Counted from the first letter of the stretch, positions 24,143 to 33,297 are shown. The stretch is DNA of 64,000 nt from Sporolactobacillus pectinivorans (GCF_002802965.1 NZ_NXGA01000001.1:3100366-3164365); one strand, 5' to 3'. Notes: generated from the letters alone by a model not told the origin. Made by a program: numbers and translations.

Positions 24143-24871
24143 ATGATCTATTTATGGATACTGGTCCCTCCCGCCGCTGTCATTTTAGCCGCCATATTAT
24201 ACCGGATCATCAGCAGCGGCATTTCCCGCCATATTGACAAGCGCATTGCCGGGTACCAGAACGATCTCCTGGCCAAGCATTATGAGGAAGTTCAGAATAT
24301 CTATATGAAAATGCGCGGCTGGCGCCATGACTACCATAACCATATTCAAGTGATGAAAGCGCATCTGGCAATGGAACAGCTGGATGAGTTGAAAGACTAC
24401 CTCGACATGCTGGATCATGATCTGCAGACGGTGGACACCGTCATTAAAACAGGGAATATTAGGCTGGACGCCATTCTGAACAGCAAGCTCTCATTGATGG
24501 CTGTCTATCGGATCAAGGTCAATGCCAAAGCGCAAGTCCCCGCCTCACTCTCCGTCAATGAATACGACCTGTGCAGCATCATCGGCAACTTGCTCGATAA
24601 CGCAATGGAGGGCTGTGAAAAAGTAACACAGATTGAAGATCGCTTTATCCGGATCTATATTGGTGTATTCAAGGGACAACTTTACATATCTGTCACAAAT
24701 TCAGCCGGCGAGATGAAAAAAATCCGAGCCGGAAACTATCTGACCACAAAAGGCAACGGGCATGGATTCGGATTGAAGCGAATCGACACCCTAGTTAAAA
24801 AATATCACGGGTACCTCAACCGCCAGAATGAACCCGGTGTCTTTGCAACCGAGGTGATGCTTCCGCTGTAA
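24143..24871 (+). CDS. Minimal GHKL sensor histidine kinase (AgrC/ComD/VirS group)
   Basis: A 242-residue kinase with only one N-terminal membrane segment (about 3-23). The H-box is WRHDYHNH near residue 68, the N-box is NLLDNAMEGCE near 157, and the G-box is GHGFGLKRI near 206, all typical of the HATPase_c_5/GHKL group. Most relatives (AgrC, ComD) carry five to seven membrane segments that bind a peptide; here that sensor is absent. The AAGGGGG ribosome binding site sits inside the end of the regulator gene. The kinase may sense through a partner protein, perhaps the adjacent ABC exporter, by analogy with BceS; this is an inference. Confidence 0.9.
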   Translation: MIYLWILVPPAAVILAAILYRIISSGISRHIDKRIAGYQNDLLAKHYEEVQNIYMKMRGWRHDYHNHIQVMKAHLAMEQLDELKDYLDMLDHDLQTVDTVIKTGNIRLDAILNSKLSLMAVYRIKVNAKAQVPASLSVNEYDLCSIIGNLLDNAMEGCEKVTQIEDRFIRIYIGVFKGQLYISVTNSAGEMKKIRAGNYLTTKGNGHGFGLKRIDTLVKKYHGYLNRQNEPGVFATEVMLPL

Positions 24872-24991
24872 CAACTTGTAGCAGGGGAATATTTGTACTT
24901 CTGCTGTAACCAATCTGATGGGAGCAAGCTGATCTGGCCCCGCTTTGACTGAAACACAGAAGGTGAATAAAACCCCTTTTTAATAAAAATA

Positions 24992-25059
24992 ACCGTTCGT
25001 GCGCGATTCCATACCATTCGTGCACGTTTTCTTATATCCGGCAGGCCGCATGCTACAGT
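24992..25059 (+). promoter_or_regulatory. LytTR-type direct repeat and activator-dependent promoter for the ABC pair
   Basis: ACCGTTCGTGC (24992-25002) and ACCATTCGTGC (25013-25023) are direct repeats with a 21-bp period, two helical turns, which is the AgrA/ComE site layout. They end just before the expected -35 (25031-25036, CTTATA, poor). A TGC-extended -10, TGCTACAGT (25051-25059), follows. A weak -35 with adjoining repeats fits activation by the LytTR regulator encoded upstream. The ribosome binding site AAGGAG of the first ABC gene lies 15 bases downstream of the -10. Confidence 0.7.
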
Positions 25060-25082
25060 AAGACCATAAGGAGCTGATTCTT

Positions 25083-26966
25083 TTGAAGGCACAAAAAACG
25101 AATGCCAAGCCCGCATATTCCACATTTCAAAATGTCGGCTATGTTCTTAAAAATTTATGGCACTGGAACAAGAAATTGTTTCTTGCTTGCGTTACGCGTG
25201 TTCCCGTTCTCGTCTTCCTGCCTTTTCTAGGCATTCTGATGCCAAAACTCGTCATTGACTGCCTGACCGAAAAAGTGAGCCCCTGGCAATTTGCAGCAGT
25301 GATTGGACTGGCGACGCTGGGTATTATCACCTGCAATGTGATCAGCCAGTCTCTGGACGGGTGGATTAGATGGAATGTAACGTCCATCCGAACCAATTAT
25401 ATTGTGCTGATGTATCGCAAAATCATGGACACAGACTATGAAAACCTGGAAAGTCCGGAAGGGCAGAATAAGCTGGAAAAAGCCCACCAGGCGACGAATT
25501 CCAACAGTAAGGGAACTGAAGCGATCGTTCATGCACTGATCCTGCTGGCCGCCAATCTTTTCGGTATCGTGCTTTACGGGGGCGTACTCGCTGCATTAAA
25601 TCCGCTGATTATCGCTTTTCTGCTAGGCACCGCAGCGGTCGGTTTTTTATTCTCGCGGCACGCTCAAAACTATGAGCACTGGCACAAAGACGACTGGACA
25701 CCAATTGAAAAAAAGCTGGATTATCTGATTGACAAGTGCGACGATTTTTCATCCGGCAAAGACCTGCGTCTTTACCGGATGACCCGCTGGTTCGGACAAC
25801 GGTTCGGCTCACTGATGGCCGAACGCACCCTCTGGCTCCAGCGCATCGCCCTTCGCCATTATCTGGCCGACGGTGCAGTCGGAATCATGGCACTTTGCCG
25901 GGATAGTCTGGCCTATGCTTACTTGCTATATCTTGTTCTGAACGGCCGGATGACAGTCGCAAATTTTACCCTCTATTTCGGAACAATTGCCGGATTTTCG
26001 ACCTGGCTCACCGGTCTGACGGACCAGCTCTCGAAGGTCCAGCACATGAGCCTGGAAATCTGCGACGTCCGCGGTTATCTGGACATCAAAGATCATTTCA
26101 ATCGCGGCAAGGGAACCCCTCTTCCTGAAAAAGAAAAATGGCCCTGTTCAATAACGTTTGATCATGTCACATTTTCCTATCCCGGGGGAGATAGAAAAAT
26201 TCTCGACGATGTCAGCCTGCATATCCGTGCGGGCGAGAAGATTGCTCTTGTCGGCCTGAACGGTGCCGGAAAAACGACGTGTATCAAATTGTTGTGCGGT
26301 TTCTATCATCCGACATCCGGACGGATTCTTATCGATGGCAAAGATATGGCCACTTTCAACAGAGATAACTATTACAAGCTGTTCACTGCAGTTTTTCAGG
26401 ATATCCATATACTTCCGGTTTCCATTGCACGCAACATTGCACCCCGGCTGAACCAGCCGATTGATTTTGATAAAATCAATCGTTGTCTGCAGCTTGCCGG
26501 ATTAAAAGAAAAAATAGACAGTCTGCCAGGCGGGCTGAATGCAATGATGGTCAAGGAAGTGAATGAAGGCGCTGTGCAGTTCTCCGGCGGGGAGCTTCAG
26601 AAATTACTGCTCGCGCGTGCATTGTACAAAGAGTCTCCCGTTCTGATACTTGACGAACCAACCGCCGCGCTCGACCCGATTGCCGAGAACGAGCTCTACC
26701 AGCGCTATGGAACACTTGCATCGGGGAGAACATCACTGTTTATTTCTCACAGGCTGTCGAGCACCCGATTCTGTGACCGGATTATTTTCCTGTCGGACGG
26801 CAAGATCGCCGAATCCGGAACACATGACGAACTGATGAAACAGAGCGGAAAATATGCGCGATTATTCGCGATCCAGAGCCATTACTATCAGGATCATGTC
26901 GCAGAAAAAGCAGCCGGAGGTGAAGCTTATGAATCAATCAGTACATGCATCTGTAGTAAAAAATAA
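25083..26966 (+). CDS. ABC exporter half-transporter (TMD-NBD), first subunit
   Basis: A 627-residue fused transporter: a type-1 exporter membrane domain with about six segments over residues 1-330 and an ATPase domain over about 350-600. It has Walker A GLNGAGKTT, a Q-loop in VFQD, signature FSGGELQ, Walker B VLILDEPTAALDP and H-loop FISHRLSS, so all catalytic elements are intact. The start is TTG with AAGGAG 9 bases upstream. The next gene is a second half-transporter starting 38 bases before this one ends, so they probably form a heterodimer. No peptidase domain is present. Candidate cargo includes peptides or drugs. Confidence 0.92.
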   Translation: MKAQKTNAKPAYSTFQNVGYVLKNLWHWNKKLFLACVTRVPVLVFLPFLGILMPKLVIDCLTEKVSPWQFAAVIGLATLGIITCNVISQSLDGWIRWNVTSIRTNYIVLMYRKIMDTDYENLESPEGQNKLEKAHQATNSNSKGTEAIVHALILLAANLFGIVLYGGVLAALNPLIIAFLLGTAAVGFLFSRHAQNYEHWHKDDWTPIEKKLDYLIDKCDDFSSGKDLRLYRMTRWFGQRFGSLMAERTLWLQRIALRHYLADGAVGIMALCRDSLAYAYLLYLVLNGRMTVANFTLYFGTIAGFSTWLTGLTDQLSKVQHMSLEICDVRGYLDIKDHFNRGKGTPLPEKEKWPCSITFDHVTFSYPGGDRKILDDVSLHIRAGEKIALVGLNGAGKTTCIKLLCGFYHPTSGRILIDGKDMATFNRDNYYKLFTAVFQDIHILPVSIARNIAPRLNQPIDFDKINRCLQLAGLKEKIDSLPGGLNAMMVKEVNEGAVQFSGGELQKLLLARALYKESPVLILDEPTAALDPIAENELYQRYGTLASGRTSLFISHRLSSTRFCDRIIFLSDGKIAESGTHDELMKQSGKYARLFAIQSHYYQDHVAEKAAGGEAYESISTCICSKK

Positions 26967-28806
26967 ACTTCACATTCTTTGGCACAGTCTGGGACTGATC
27001 CAGCGGAAGATCCCTTCCCTGCTTCCGGCGACCGTCGCCGGAGCTCTGCTGAAATCATTCAGCCCTTTTATCACAATCTTTTTAACGGCACGAATAATTG
27101 ATGAACTTTTTGGCGCACGATCGATTACCCGGCTTGCCTGGTATGTCGGCGTTGCAGTTTCTCTGAATCTGATTATTTTCCTCACGCAAAAAGCGATGGA
27201 ACGGATTAAAGACATGGGCACGTACCAGCTATACTATCATGGTTTTAACGAGCTCGATCAATTGATTCTGAGCACCGATTATGAGAATGTGGAGAAACCC
27301 GATTTCCATCTGAAGAAACAGAAAATCGATGAAGCCTGCAACATGAGCATGAGAGGAATCTGGCAGCTTCCGGAGCTGACAGATCTGTTCATTTCCAATC
27401 TCTGTGCCGTTATTTTTTCAATCGTGCTCGCCTTTCCTCTCTTTATTGTTTCTTCAGCCAGATCCCACTCCTTTTTCGATTCACCTTGGCTGTCTCTGCT
27501 GTTTTTGGGGCTAATTATACTTTCATCCGCTTATTCGGTTATGTCGAATTCCCGGTTCAGCAAAGTAGTTTTCAAAAAAATGGACGGCATGATGCCGATC
27601 AATCGTGCTTTTTCGTTTTACTGCAAGTTAATGGAAGATCACCATTCGGGAAAGGATGTCCGGATTTATCAGCAGCAAAAACTGATCGACCAGGCCTATT
27701 ATCATTTTAATCAAAAATTTCTCCGGCTTTTCTGCATCGATGCTTCAAAAATGCAGAGCCGTTTCTTTGGCATCAGTGCCGCCATCTCCTCGCTGATCAG
27801 CGGATTCGTTTATCTGTTCGTCGGCATAAAGGCGCTGGTCGGCCTGATCAGCATCGGCTCGGTCGTTCAGTACGTCGGGGCGATCAGCCAATTCACTGCC
27901 GGTTTTTCACAGTTAATCACATCGGCGGCTGACAGCTGGCAGAATCTCGATTACATCAAACTTTATTTTGATTTTCTTGATACACCGAATCCAAAATACA
28001 ACGGCACACTGCCTGTCGAAAAACGGACGGACAACGATTATGAAATAGAATTTCGGAATGTGTCCTTCACGTATCCAGGCGCCAAGACGTATGCCCTGAA
28101 AAATCTTTCACTAAAAATAAAGATCGGGCAGCATCTCGCGGTCGTCGGCAGGAACGGATCAGGAAAAACGACAGCCATCAAACTGCTCTGCCGCCTCTAT
28201 GATCCCCAGGAAGGCGAAATTCTGCTCAATGGGATCAATATACAGAAATATGATTATCAGGAATACCTAAGTCTTTTCTCCGTTGTTTTTCAGGACTTTC
28301 GGCTGTTCGCCTTCTCTGCCGGCCAGAATGTCGCAGCAGATGTGAATTACGACCGGAAACGCGCGATGGATTGCCTGGATGAGGCCGGTGTCGGTGAACG
28401 TATCCGAAAGATGGCTAAAGGTCTGGACACGCCTCTTTATAAGATCGATGACGGCGGCGTTGAAATCTCCGGCGGTGAAGCTCAGAAAATTGCGATTGCC
28501 CGTGCGCTTTATAAAAATGCCCCTTTTGTTGTTCTTGACGAACCGACTGCCGCGCTGGATCCTGTGGCAGAATACGATATCTATTCCAAATTCCAGAAAA
28601 TTGTCGGTAATAAAACGGCCATCTATATTTCGCATCGGCTGTCTTCCTGCCGTTTCTGCGACACTATTCTCGTGTTCAACAAGGGTGAAATGATTCAGCA
28701 TGGCAGTCATAACGAATTGATTCATGATGAAAAAGGCCAGTACTACGCGCTGTGGCAGGCGCAGGCACAGTATTATAAAGATGATAAACGAGCTTTTTCC
28801 AGTTGA
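26929..28806 (+). CDS. ABC exporter half-transporter (TMD-NBD), second subunit
   Basis: A 625-residue partner of the preceding exporter. Six predicted membrane segments cover about residues 20-330. The ATPase domain has Walker A GRNGSGKTT, Q-loop FQDFRL, signature ISGGEAQ, Walker B FVVLDEPTAALDP and H-loop ISHRLSS. Both NBDs look active, unlike many heterodimers that carry one degenerate site. GGAGGTGA lies 5 bases before the ATG at 26929; the longer frame from 26854 lies inside the previous gene and is unlikely. No obvious terminator follows; the gene is 73 bases before a GNAT gene. Confidence 0.92.
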   Translation: MNQSVHASVVKNKLHILWHSLGLIQRKIPSLLPATVAGALLKSFSPFITIFLTARIIDELFGARSITRLAWYVGVAVSLNLIIFLTQKAMERIKDMGTYQLYYHGFNELDQLILSTDYENVEKPDFHLKKQKIDEACNMSMRGIWQLPELTDLFISNLCAVIFSIVLAFPLFIVSSARSHSFFDSPWLSLLFLGLIILSSAYSVMSNSRFSKVVFKKMDGMMPINRAFSFYCKLMEDHHSGKDVRIYQQQKLIDQAYYHFNQKFLRLFCIDASKMQSRFFGISAAISSLISGFVYLFVGIKALVGLISIGSVVQYVGAISQFTAGFSQLITSAADSWQNLDYIKLYFDFLDTPNPKYNGTLPVEKRTDNDYEIEFRNVSFTYPGAKTYALKNLSLKIKIGQHLAVVGRNGSGKTTAIKLLCRLYDPQEGEILLNGINIQKYDYQEYLSLFSVVFQDFRLFAFSAGQNVAADVNYDRKRAMDCLDEAGVGERIRKMAKGLDTPLYKIDDGGVEISGGEAQKIAIARALYKNAPFVVLDEPTAALDPVAEYDIYSKFQKIVGNKTAIYISHRLSSCRFCDTILVFNKGEMIQHGSHNELIHDEKGQYYALWQAQAQYYKDDKRAFSS

Positions 28807-28879
28807 TTGTTTTCGCCCATAAAAATTTATGATATTGTTTTCATAGTATAGGATTTTAAAGATGGGGATGAGTTATTTT

Positions 28880-29425
28880 ATGAGTGACAGCCTTTTTTAC
28901 GGCAGTCTAGTGCGGCTTGCCGCCCGAAGAACTGACGATATTGATGTCATGGTCCGGTGGTATGAAGATGCGGAATATCTTCGCAACGTGGATACAGATA
29001 TCGCTCTTCCCAAATCGAAAAACCAGCTGGAAGCGGAAGAAAACAATGAATCCACTTCTATTGAATTCAGACTGCGGACGATTGACAAGGATGACCTGAT
29101 CGGCTTCGTGGCCCTTCACAGTATAGAATGGAATAATCATTCAGGGCTTTTGGCAATCGGCATCGGAGAATCCCAAAACCGCAATAAAGGCTATGGAACA
29201 GATGCCTTGAAAATCATTCTTCGCTATGCTTTTCATGAACTGAATTTAAATCGTGTTGGTCTGGATGTCATTGAATATAATACACGTGCTATCCGGGCTT
29301 ATGAGAAAGCCGGATTTCGGCACGAGGGGAAAATGCGCGCCGCCGTGAACCGCGATGGAAAGTTCTATGATCGTCTGATCATGGGTATTTTACGTTCAGA
29401 ATGGGAAGCGTTGAACCAGGACTGA
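28880..29425 (+). CDS. GNAT acetyltransferase (RimJ/RimL-like)
   Basis: A protein of about 181 residues in the Acetyltransf_3 group. The acetyl-CoA binding loop is ESQNRNKGYGTDA near residue 100, and the C-terminal NxxAIRAYEKAGFRHEGKMR motif is typical. Such enzymes acetylate protein N-termini, polyamines or antibiotics; the substrate here is not known. The ATG at 28880 gives the usual MxxxLxxGxLVRLAA start; an ATG at 28862 would add six residues. It follows the ABC exporter pair on the same strand and may be its last cotranscribed gene or stand alone. Confidence 0.85.
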   Translation: MSDSLFYGSLVRLAARRTDDIDVMVRWYEDAEYLRNVDTDIALPKSKNQLEAEENNESTSIEFRLRTIDKDDLIGFVALHSIEWNNHSGLLAIGIGESQNRNKGYGTDALKIILRYAFHELNLNRVGLDVIEYNTRAIRAYEKAGFRHEGKMRAAVNRDGKFYDRLIMGILRSEWEALNQD

Positions 29426-29587
29426 CAATATAGCTATTTTTCTTAGCTCTGAAGCACAACTAATTGGCAAAGAAGGAGCGCGCTCTGCCGTTGCCCTCAG
29501 CCATAAAAATATGTTGCCTCACAATAAGAAATCGGTCGCTGCACAGAAAAATCATTTATCACTGTTATTTTCCTTACACGATTAGCT

Positions 29588-29629
29588 TCGGGGGACATGA
29601 CTCGCTTGATCTTCAAGTCTATGATGTCC
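29588..29629. other. Nested inverted repeat in the GNAT-rplT gap
   Basis: GGACAT pairs with ATGTCC, and inside lies CTTGA-TCT-TCAAG, which makes a two-level stem within a 276-base gap. The remaining gap contains no convincing gene. Function unknown; it could be part of a 3' untranslated region. Confidence 0.4.
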
Positions 29630-29647
29630 GTGTTTTAAAAAAACGTG

Positions 29648-29682
29648 AATGAGAGCCCGCTTAAGCTAAGCAGGCTCTCATT
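29648..29682 (-). terminator. Rho-independent terminator of infC-rpmI-rplT
   Basis: A perfect 10-bp outer stem (AATGAGAGCC with GGCTCTCATT) with inner pairing GCTTA/TAAGC, followed on the minus strand by CACGTTTTTTT. It lies 20 bases past the rplT stop. Confidence 0.85.
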
Positions 29683-29701
29683 TATGATCCATTTATTTCT
29701 A

Positions 29702-30055
29702 TTATTTTGCAGCTTTAGCTTTTTCAGCGAGCGTTGCAAATGCTTTTTCGTCATGAACAGCCAAGTCGGCCAGCATCTTACGGTTAACTTCAATGCCGGC
29801 TGTTTTCAGTCCGTAAATCAATTTGCTGTAAGACAGGCCGTTGATACGCGCCGCAGCGTTGATACGCGCAATCCACAGTTTGCGGAAATTACGCTTTGTC
29901 TGACGACGATCACGATAAGCGTAAGTAAGGGATTTGAAGACCTGTTGCTGAGCTACTTTGAATAATTTATGTTTTGCGCCGAAATAACCCTTCGCAAGTT
30001 TGAGCACTCTTTTGCGTCTGCGCCGAGTCACATATCCACCTTTAACTCTTGCCAT
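29702..30055 (-). CDS. rplT: 50S ribosomal protein L20
   Basis: A 117-residue basic protein with the L20 sequence ([48 protein letters not shown]). It binds 23S rRNA early in large-subunit assembly. In Bacillus, L20 also represses its own operon by binding the infC leader; the leader here has matching features. It is preceded by TAGGAGGT. Last gene of infC-rpmI-rplT. Confidence 0.98.
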   Translation of the reverse strand: MARVKGGYVTRRRRKRVLKLAKGYFGAKHKLFKVAQQQVFKSLTYAYRDRRQTKRNFRKLWIARINAAARINGLSYSKLIYGLKTAGIEVNRKMLADLAVHDEKAFATLAEKAKAAK

Positions 30056-30161
30056 TGTAAAAACCTCCTAAAATAGGTCGTCCGAAACATCCGGGAAAAA
30101 AGCTGTTCTCCCTTTCGGACGAACATAAAAAAATATAACAAATCTTGTTGTGTTCTTTTGA

Positions 30162-30356
30162 TTAAGCGTTGATCATTTTTTTGACTTTTTTCGCTAAAGT
30201 AGATGTTGCGATGGCACTCTTGCGAAGATTGCGCTTTTGTTTCTGAGACTTGTGAATCATCATATGGCTTGTATATGAGTGGTTCCGTTTCATTTTTCCG
30301 GTACCTGTTTTCTTGAAGCGTTTTGCGGCACCTTTGTGCGTTTTCATTTTTGGCAT
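30162..30356 (-). CDS. rpmI: 50S ribosomal protein L35
   Basis: A 64-residue basic protein ([37 protein letters not shown]) with the standard L35 length and sequence. GGGAGGA lies before the start. It is the middle gene of the conserved infC-rpmI-rplT operon. Confidence 0.98.
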   Translation of the reverse strand: MPKMKTHKGAAKRFKKTGTGKMKRNHSYTSHMMIHKSQKQKRNLRKSAIATSTLAKKVKKMINA

Positions 30357-30429
30357 GAAAATTCCTCCCGACGGAGCTGGCTAAAAGCAGCCGATGAAAC
30401 CTTTGCCTCCTGCTCCAATAATTGCTGTT

Positions 30430-30945
30430 TTACTTCTCGGCTTTCGGGGCCAGCACAAGGAACATGCTACGGCCTTCCATTTTTGGCCTGGCCTCAACGA
30501 CACTGACTTCGGCACATTCTTCAGCGAGTTTTTCAAGAACCTGGCGTCCAAGATCAGAGTGCGTGATTGCACGTCCCCTGAACCGAACCGATACCTTGAC
30601 TTTGTCGCCCTTTTCAAGAAACTTTTTCGCATTGCGCATTTTGGTATTAAAGTCATGATCCTCAATGCTTGGGCTTAAACGAATTTCTTTGATGCTGATT
30701 ACTTTTTGATTTTTACGGGCTTCCCGATCCTTTTTCTGCTGTTCGAAACGGAACTTGCCATAGTCCATAATGCGGCATACCGGCGGTTTCGCACCGGGAG
30801 CCACCATGACTAAATCAAGATTGGCATTCTGAGCCATCACCAAAGCTTCCGCCTTGGTCTTAATGCCAATCTGTTCCCCATTCTGACCAATCAGACGAAC
30901 TTGCTGAGAACGGATCCCCTCGTTGACAATCATGTCTTTGCTAAT
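30430..30945 (-). CDS. infC: Translation initiation factor IF-3 (ATT start codon)
   Basis: A 171-residue IF-3. The N-terminal domain ([21 protein letters not shown], about 5-75) and C-terminal domain ([33 protein letters not shown], about 85-170) prevent subunit joining and proofread the initiation codon. The best start is ATT at 30945: GGAGGTG lies 7 bases upstream and the product begins ISKDM as in Bacillus. Use of a rare start by infC is a known autoregulatory device, because IF-3 rejects non-standard starts. An ATG four codons later (30933) is a weaker choice. First gene of the operon. Confidence 0.96.
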   Translation of the reverse strand: MSKDMIVNEGIRSQQVRLIGQNGEQIGIKTKAEALVMAQNANLDLVMVAPGAKPPVCRIMDYGKFRFEQQKKDREARKNQKVISIKEIRLSPSIEDHDFNTKMRNAKKFLEKGDKVKVSVRFRGRAITHSDLGRQVLEKLAEECAEVSVVEARPKMEGRSMFLVLAPKAEK

Positions 30946-31003
30946 ATTGAGCCACCTCCAGATTAATTTGAGCAAAGCCTTTGGCTGTAAGAACATAACA
31001 AAA

Positions 31004-31124
31004 GATGCAGGCACACAAACGCCCGCATCATTAATTCAGTCAAATATTCAAACCTGACAACAACATTTCTGCATCGTTCAGGTGAGAAGCCGGGCGCCTC
31101 TGCTTTTACTCATTATTCATTAAC
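31004..31124 (-). promoter_or_regulatory. L20-type leader with terminator upstream of infC
   Basis: The transcript from about 31124 has a long structured leader ending in a hairpin (31004-31012 with 31021-31029, GATGCGGGC against GCCTGCATC) followed by TTTT. In Bacillus subtilis the same place holds the L20 binding structure that terminates the operon early. Position and terminator match; the exact L20-binding fold was not traced. Confidence 0.65.
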
Positions 31125-31130
31125 CTATTC

Positions 31131-31159
31131 ACTATAGCATGTCAATGCTCATATGGCAA
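31131..31159 (-). promoter_or_regulatory. Sigma-A promoter of infC-rpmI-rplT
   Basis: TTGCCA (31154-31159), 17-base spacer and TATAGT (31131-31136), with TGC directly before the -10 as an extended element. The start of transcription should be near 31124. Confidence 0.8.
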
Positions 31160-31193
31160 GGCTGTGATCAGCACTTTCTCATTGTAGAGAAAA

Positions 31194-31230
31194 AAGTTGC
31201 ATTTGTAAAGAAGAGATGCGAAATTTTTTT
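31194..31230 (-). terminator. Weak terminator candidate after thrS
   Basis: On the minus strand GCAT and ATGC flanks with neighbouring A/T pairs form a short stem with a long loop, followed by AACTTTTTTCTC. The stem is short, so confidence is low. Confidence 0.35.
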
Positions 31231-31286
31231 CACACCATTCTCAAAGATTCATTATTTGAGCGTGTCAGCCAATATCTGTTTCCCGA

Positions 31287-33218
31287 TTATTTGACAACAG
31301 GTTTTTTCGTTATCCGATTTTTAATTTCTTCGAGTATCTGAGTTTTGAATGCTTCGTATGGAACTGTATTTGTTTCTTTTTCTCCGTATTTACGGACATT
31401 GAGCGTGTTGTCTTCGATCTCATGATCGCCAATGACCAGCGTATACGGAATCTTATGTGTCTGAGCATCCCGGATCTTATAATTAAGTTTCTCCGCACGA
31501 CGATCAGCGTGCACGCGGATACCGGCCATTTTCAGATCATGTTCGAGTTTAGAGACATAGTCCAAGTGCACGTCCGCAACCGGAATCAATTCAACCTGAA
31601 CAGGCGCCAGCCAGGTTGGGAACGCTCCTGCAAAATGCTCGATCAGTATTGCGAAGAATCGGTCAAGCGAGCCGTATATCGCACGGTGAATAACAACCGG
31701 GCGTACCTTTGCGTTATTCTCATCAATGTAGGTGAGATCAAATTTTTCCGGCATTTGATAATCGAGCTGAATCGTCGCGCACTGGTGGCTCCGCCCAATC
31801 GCGTCCTTAATGTGAAAATCAATCTTCGGACCATAGAAAGCACCGTCGCCTTCGTTAATTGTGTACGGCATGTTGATCGCCTTCAGCACGCGGCTCAAAG
31901 CAGCCTCCGCCTGATCCCACATTTCAATGCTTCCCATGTGGTCTTCAGGGCGGGTAGAAAGCTCAACCGTATACTCGAAACCGAATGTACTGTAAATTTT
32001 GCCGATCAGCCTGAAGATATTCTTAATTTCACTTTCAATCTGATCCGGGCGAACGAAAATATGCGCGTCGTCCTGACAGAATGTGCGGACACGAAGCATA
32101 CCGTTCAGCGCTCCGCTGAGTTCGTGGCGGTGAACCTGACCGAATTCAGCAATGCGTATCGGCAGATCGCGATAGGAATGCAGCGTATCTTTATAGATGA
32201 GCATGTGACCCGGGCAGTTCATTGGCTTCAGCGCATAATTAACATCGTCCACTTTTGTGAAGTACATATTTTCATGATAATGATCCCAGTGTCCGGAGTT
32301 CTCCCAGAGCCTCTGATTCATCATCAGAGGCGTGCGCACTTCTTCATAATCATCCTGACGCTGCAGCTCGCGTGAGAAATTTTCCAGCTCCGTGCGAATA
32401 ATCTGTCCGTTCGCCAGATAGAAGGGCATGCCGGGCGCCTCTTCAGAAAACATGAAAAGTTCGAGCTGCTTGCCAAGCTTGCGATGATCTCTTTTCTGTG
32501 CCTCCTCGCGGAAATGAATGTAGCTGTCCAGATCCTTCTGGCTGAAAAATGCCGTTCCGTAAATGCGCTGCAGCATTTGATTATCGCTGTTGCCGCGCCA
32601 GTATGCACCGGAAATAGTCATCAGTTTGAACGCTTTGATTTTTCCGGTTGACGGCAGGTGCGGGCCGCGGCACAGGTCAAAGTATTCGCCCTGCGAATAG
32701 ATTGTAATCTTCTCACCTTCCGGGATATCGCGGATCAATTCTATCTTCAGTTCATCCCCTGCCTCTTTAAAGCGGCGGATCGCTTCCTCACGGCTGACTT
32801 CTTCACGCCTGATTTCCAGGTTTTCTGAAATGATTTTCTTCATTTCCTTCTCAATTTTCGGCAAATCTTCAGGTGTCAGATTCTGATCCAGATCAATGTC
32901 ATAGTAGAACCCGTCTTTGATCGCAGGTCCGACGCCCAGCTGAATCTTGCCATAAATTCTGCGGATCGCCTGCGCCATTACATGCGTTGTGGTATGGCGC
33001 ATGATCTGCAGAACTTCCGGATCATCAGCTTTTAAAATTTCCAGCGTTCCGTCTTCTTCCAGTGGATGCCTCAAATCGATAAACTGACCATTGAATTTTC
33101 CGGCAAGCGCCTGTTTCTTCAGCCCTTGGCTGATTGAACCGGCAATATCTTCGGTGGTCACTCCGGACTCGAATGCTTTGACACTTTGATCAGGAAATGT
33201 AATGTGAATGGCCGACAT
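31287..33218 (-). CDS. thrS: Threonine--tRNA ligase
   Basis: A 643-residue class II synthetase, the same length as B. subtilis ThrS. A TGS domain (about 1-65) and the editing domain with HxxxH (TTHVMAQAIRRIYG near 75) come first. The catalytic core with motif 2 (FGQVHRHELSGAL) and motif 3 (VVIHRAIYGSLDRFFAILIEH) follows, then an anticodon domain from about 540. The zinc ligands C, H and H are in LKPMNCPGHMLIY and its context. The ATG at 33218 is chosen over an upstream in-frame start at 33344 that would lie inside the T-box terminator. Confidence 0.97.
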   Translation of the reverse strand: MSAIHITFPDQSVKAFESGVTTEDIAGSISQGLKKQALAGKFNGQFIDLRHPLEEDGTLEILKADDPEVLQIMRHTTTHVMAQAIRRIYGKIQLGVGPAIKDGFYYDIDLDQNLTPEDLPKIEKEMKKIISENLEIRREEVSREEAIRRFKEAGDELKIELIRDIPEGEKITIYSQGEYFDLCRGPHLPSTGKIKAFKLMTISGAYWRGNSDNQMLQRIYGTAFFSQKDLDSYIHFREEAQKRDHRKLGKQLELFMFSEEAPGMPFYLANGQIIRTELENFSRELQRQDDYEEVRTPLMMNQRLWENSGHWDHYHENMYFTKVDDVNYALKPMNCPGHMLIYKDTLHSYRDLPIRIAEFGQVHRHELSGALNGMLRVRTFCQDDAHIFVRPDQIESEIKNIFRLIGKIYSTFGFEYTVELSTRPEDHMGSIEMWDQAEAALSRVLKAINMPYTINEGDGAFYGPKIDFHIKDAIGRSHQCATIQLDYQMPEKFDLTYIDENNAKVRPVVIHRAIYGSLDRFFAILIEHFAGAFPTWLAPVQVELIPVADVHLDYVSKLEHDLKMAGIRVHADRRAEKLNYKIRDAQTHKIPYTLVIGDHEIEDNTLNVRKYGEKETNTVPYEAFKTQILEEIKNRITKKPVVK

Positions 33219-33297
33219 AAGTAACACCCCTTCTGTATTTGTTTCGGCGATTTCTTTGAAAGAATAGGTGATTGGTGAAATCGCGAAAATGCAAAAA

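Noticed and set aside
24816..25125. Minus-strand frames of 69 and 106 codons in the kinase-exporter gap, considered as signal peptides
   Set aside because: They have no ribosome binding site, run against the operon and cover the predicted LytTR operator. No plus-strand frame with a double-glycine leader was found there.
29464..29652. A 62-codon plus-strand frame after the GNAT gene
   Set aside because: No ribosome binding site at the first codons, and it runs into the rplT terminator. The peptide has no recognisable features.
31422..32375. A 317-codon open frame on the plus strand
   Set aside because: It lies fully antisense to thrS, a certain gene, has no ribosome binding site and its translation has no recognisable domain. 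Long antisense frames are common opposite well-biased coding sequence.
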